Part shown: piece after piece, positions 23,377 through 23,457 of the stretch | Numbering within the stretch: position 1 is the first letter of the stretch | How the letters are laid out: every line of letters begins with the position of its first letter | DNA from: RGEC01 sp964626685 | Lineage (GTDB): Bacteria; Bacteroidota; Bacteroidia; NS11-12g; UBA955 | NCBI GenBank assembly: GCA_964626685.1 | Contig: CAZVJY010000024.1 | Coordinates: forward strand, 1-23,457 | Direction: 5' to 3' | DNA: 23,457 bases | Translations under genes and position numbers: made by a program | Notes under the pieces: generated by a model | Told to the model about the DNA's origin: nothing | Database searches by the model: none | Seen by the model: the letters and a program-made list of their open reading frames with translations, nothing else

Positions 23377-23457
23377 TTAAATGTCAATCTGAAAAAGTGC
23401 AAGCAAAGCTATGACGATGCTGAGTAAGCCCAGTATTCCGTAGCGGAAACCTCCAAA
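23377..23457 (-). CDS. C-terminal end of a membrane protein, cut by the window edge
   Basis: An open frame enters from the right edge and ends with TAA at 23377-23379, giving 26 residues. They form a basic/glycine start (GGFRYG) and then a hydrophobic stretch (ILGLLSIVIALLALF) of membrane-span type with a short polar tail. No family can be named from this fragment. Its stop lies 11 bases before the start of the dioxygenase, which supports a real upstream gene in the same operon. Confidence 0.5.
   Translation of the reverse strand, partial: FGGFRYGILGLLSIVIALLALFQIDI

Overview
The window comes from a member of the Bacteroidota. It carries type IX secretion genes (gldJ, a porP/sprF family gene, porU, porV) and a protein with the matching C-terminal sorting domain. 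Many starts are preceded by the Bacteroidota promoter element TAnnTTTG, several with a TTTG-like -33 box about 19-20 bases upstream, and I see no convincing Shine-Dalgarno sites. The sequence alone does not place it below phylum. There are no rRNAs, tRNAs, CRISPR arrays, insertion sequences or phage genes; this is dense, vertically inherited-looking chromosome.

Layout. 1-7660: type IX secretion/gliding locus. gldJ and a porP-like gene run leftward, each with its own promoter and a hairpin terminator between them; porU (the C25-type peptidase that removes sorting domains and attaches cargo) and porV (its outer-membrane shuttle partner) run rightward from the shared divergent region, ending in a terminator. 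7690-12433: three tandem POT-family proton-coupled peptide transporters; the second and third form a tightly coupled pair, and the second has lost two substrate- or gating-related residues that its neighbours keep. 12480-13775: a UDP-N-acetyl-sugar 6-dehydrogenase of the TviB/WbpA kind, convergent with and overlapping folC.

13770-18530: a leftward run of four genes: an outer-membrane beta-barrel protein without a plug; a single-span inner-membrane protein with cytoplasmic HU-like (CCDC81-type) domains and a periplasmic SPOR domain; a TonB-like protein with a Gly/Asn-rich periplasmic linker; and folC. The first three together could reach from nucleoid through peptidoglycan to the outer membrane, and this is the best candidate here for an undescribed system. 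18724-19450: rplU-rpmA ribosomal protein operon with clear promoter and terminator. 19483-20001: hotdog-fold acyl-CoA thioesterase. 20108-22396: a secreted type IX cargo protein of unknown function. 22403-23365: an isopenicillin-N-synthase-like 2OG-Fe(II) oxygenase with no ATG start, preceded by the tail of a membrane protein cut by the window edge.

Functional links: PorU and PorV process and export cargo such as the 20108-22396 protein; GldJ and PorP family proteins belong to the same secretion/motility machine. The starts given here often differ from the longest open frames, because several longest frames begin at GTG or TTG codons lying inside the -7 promoter element.
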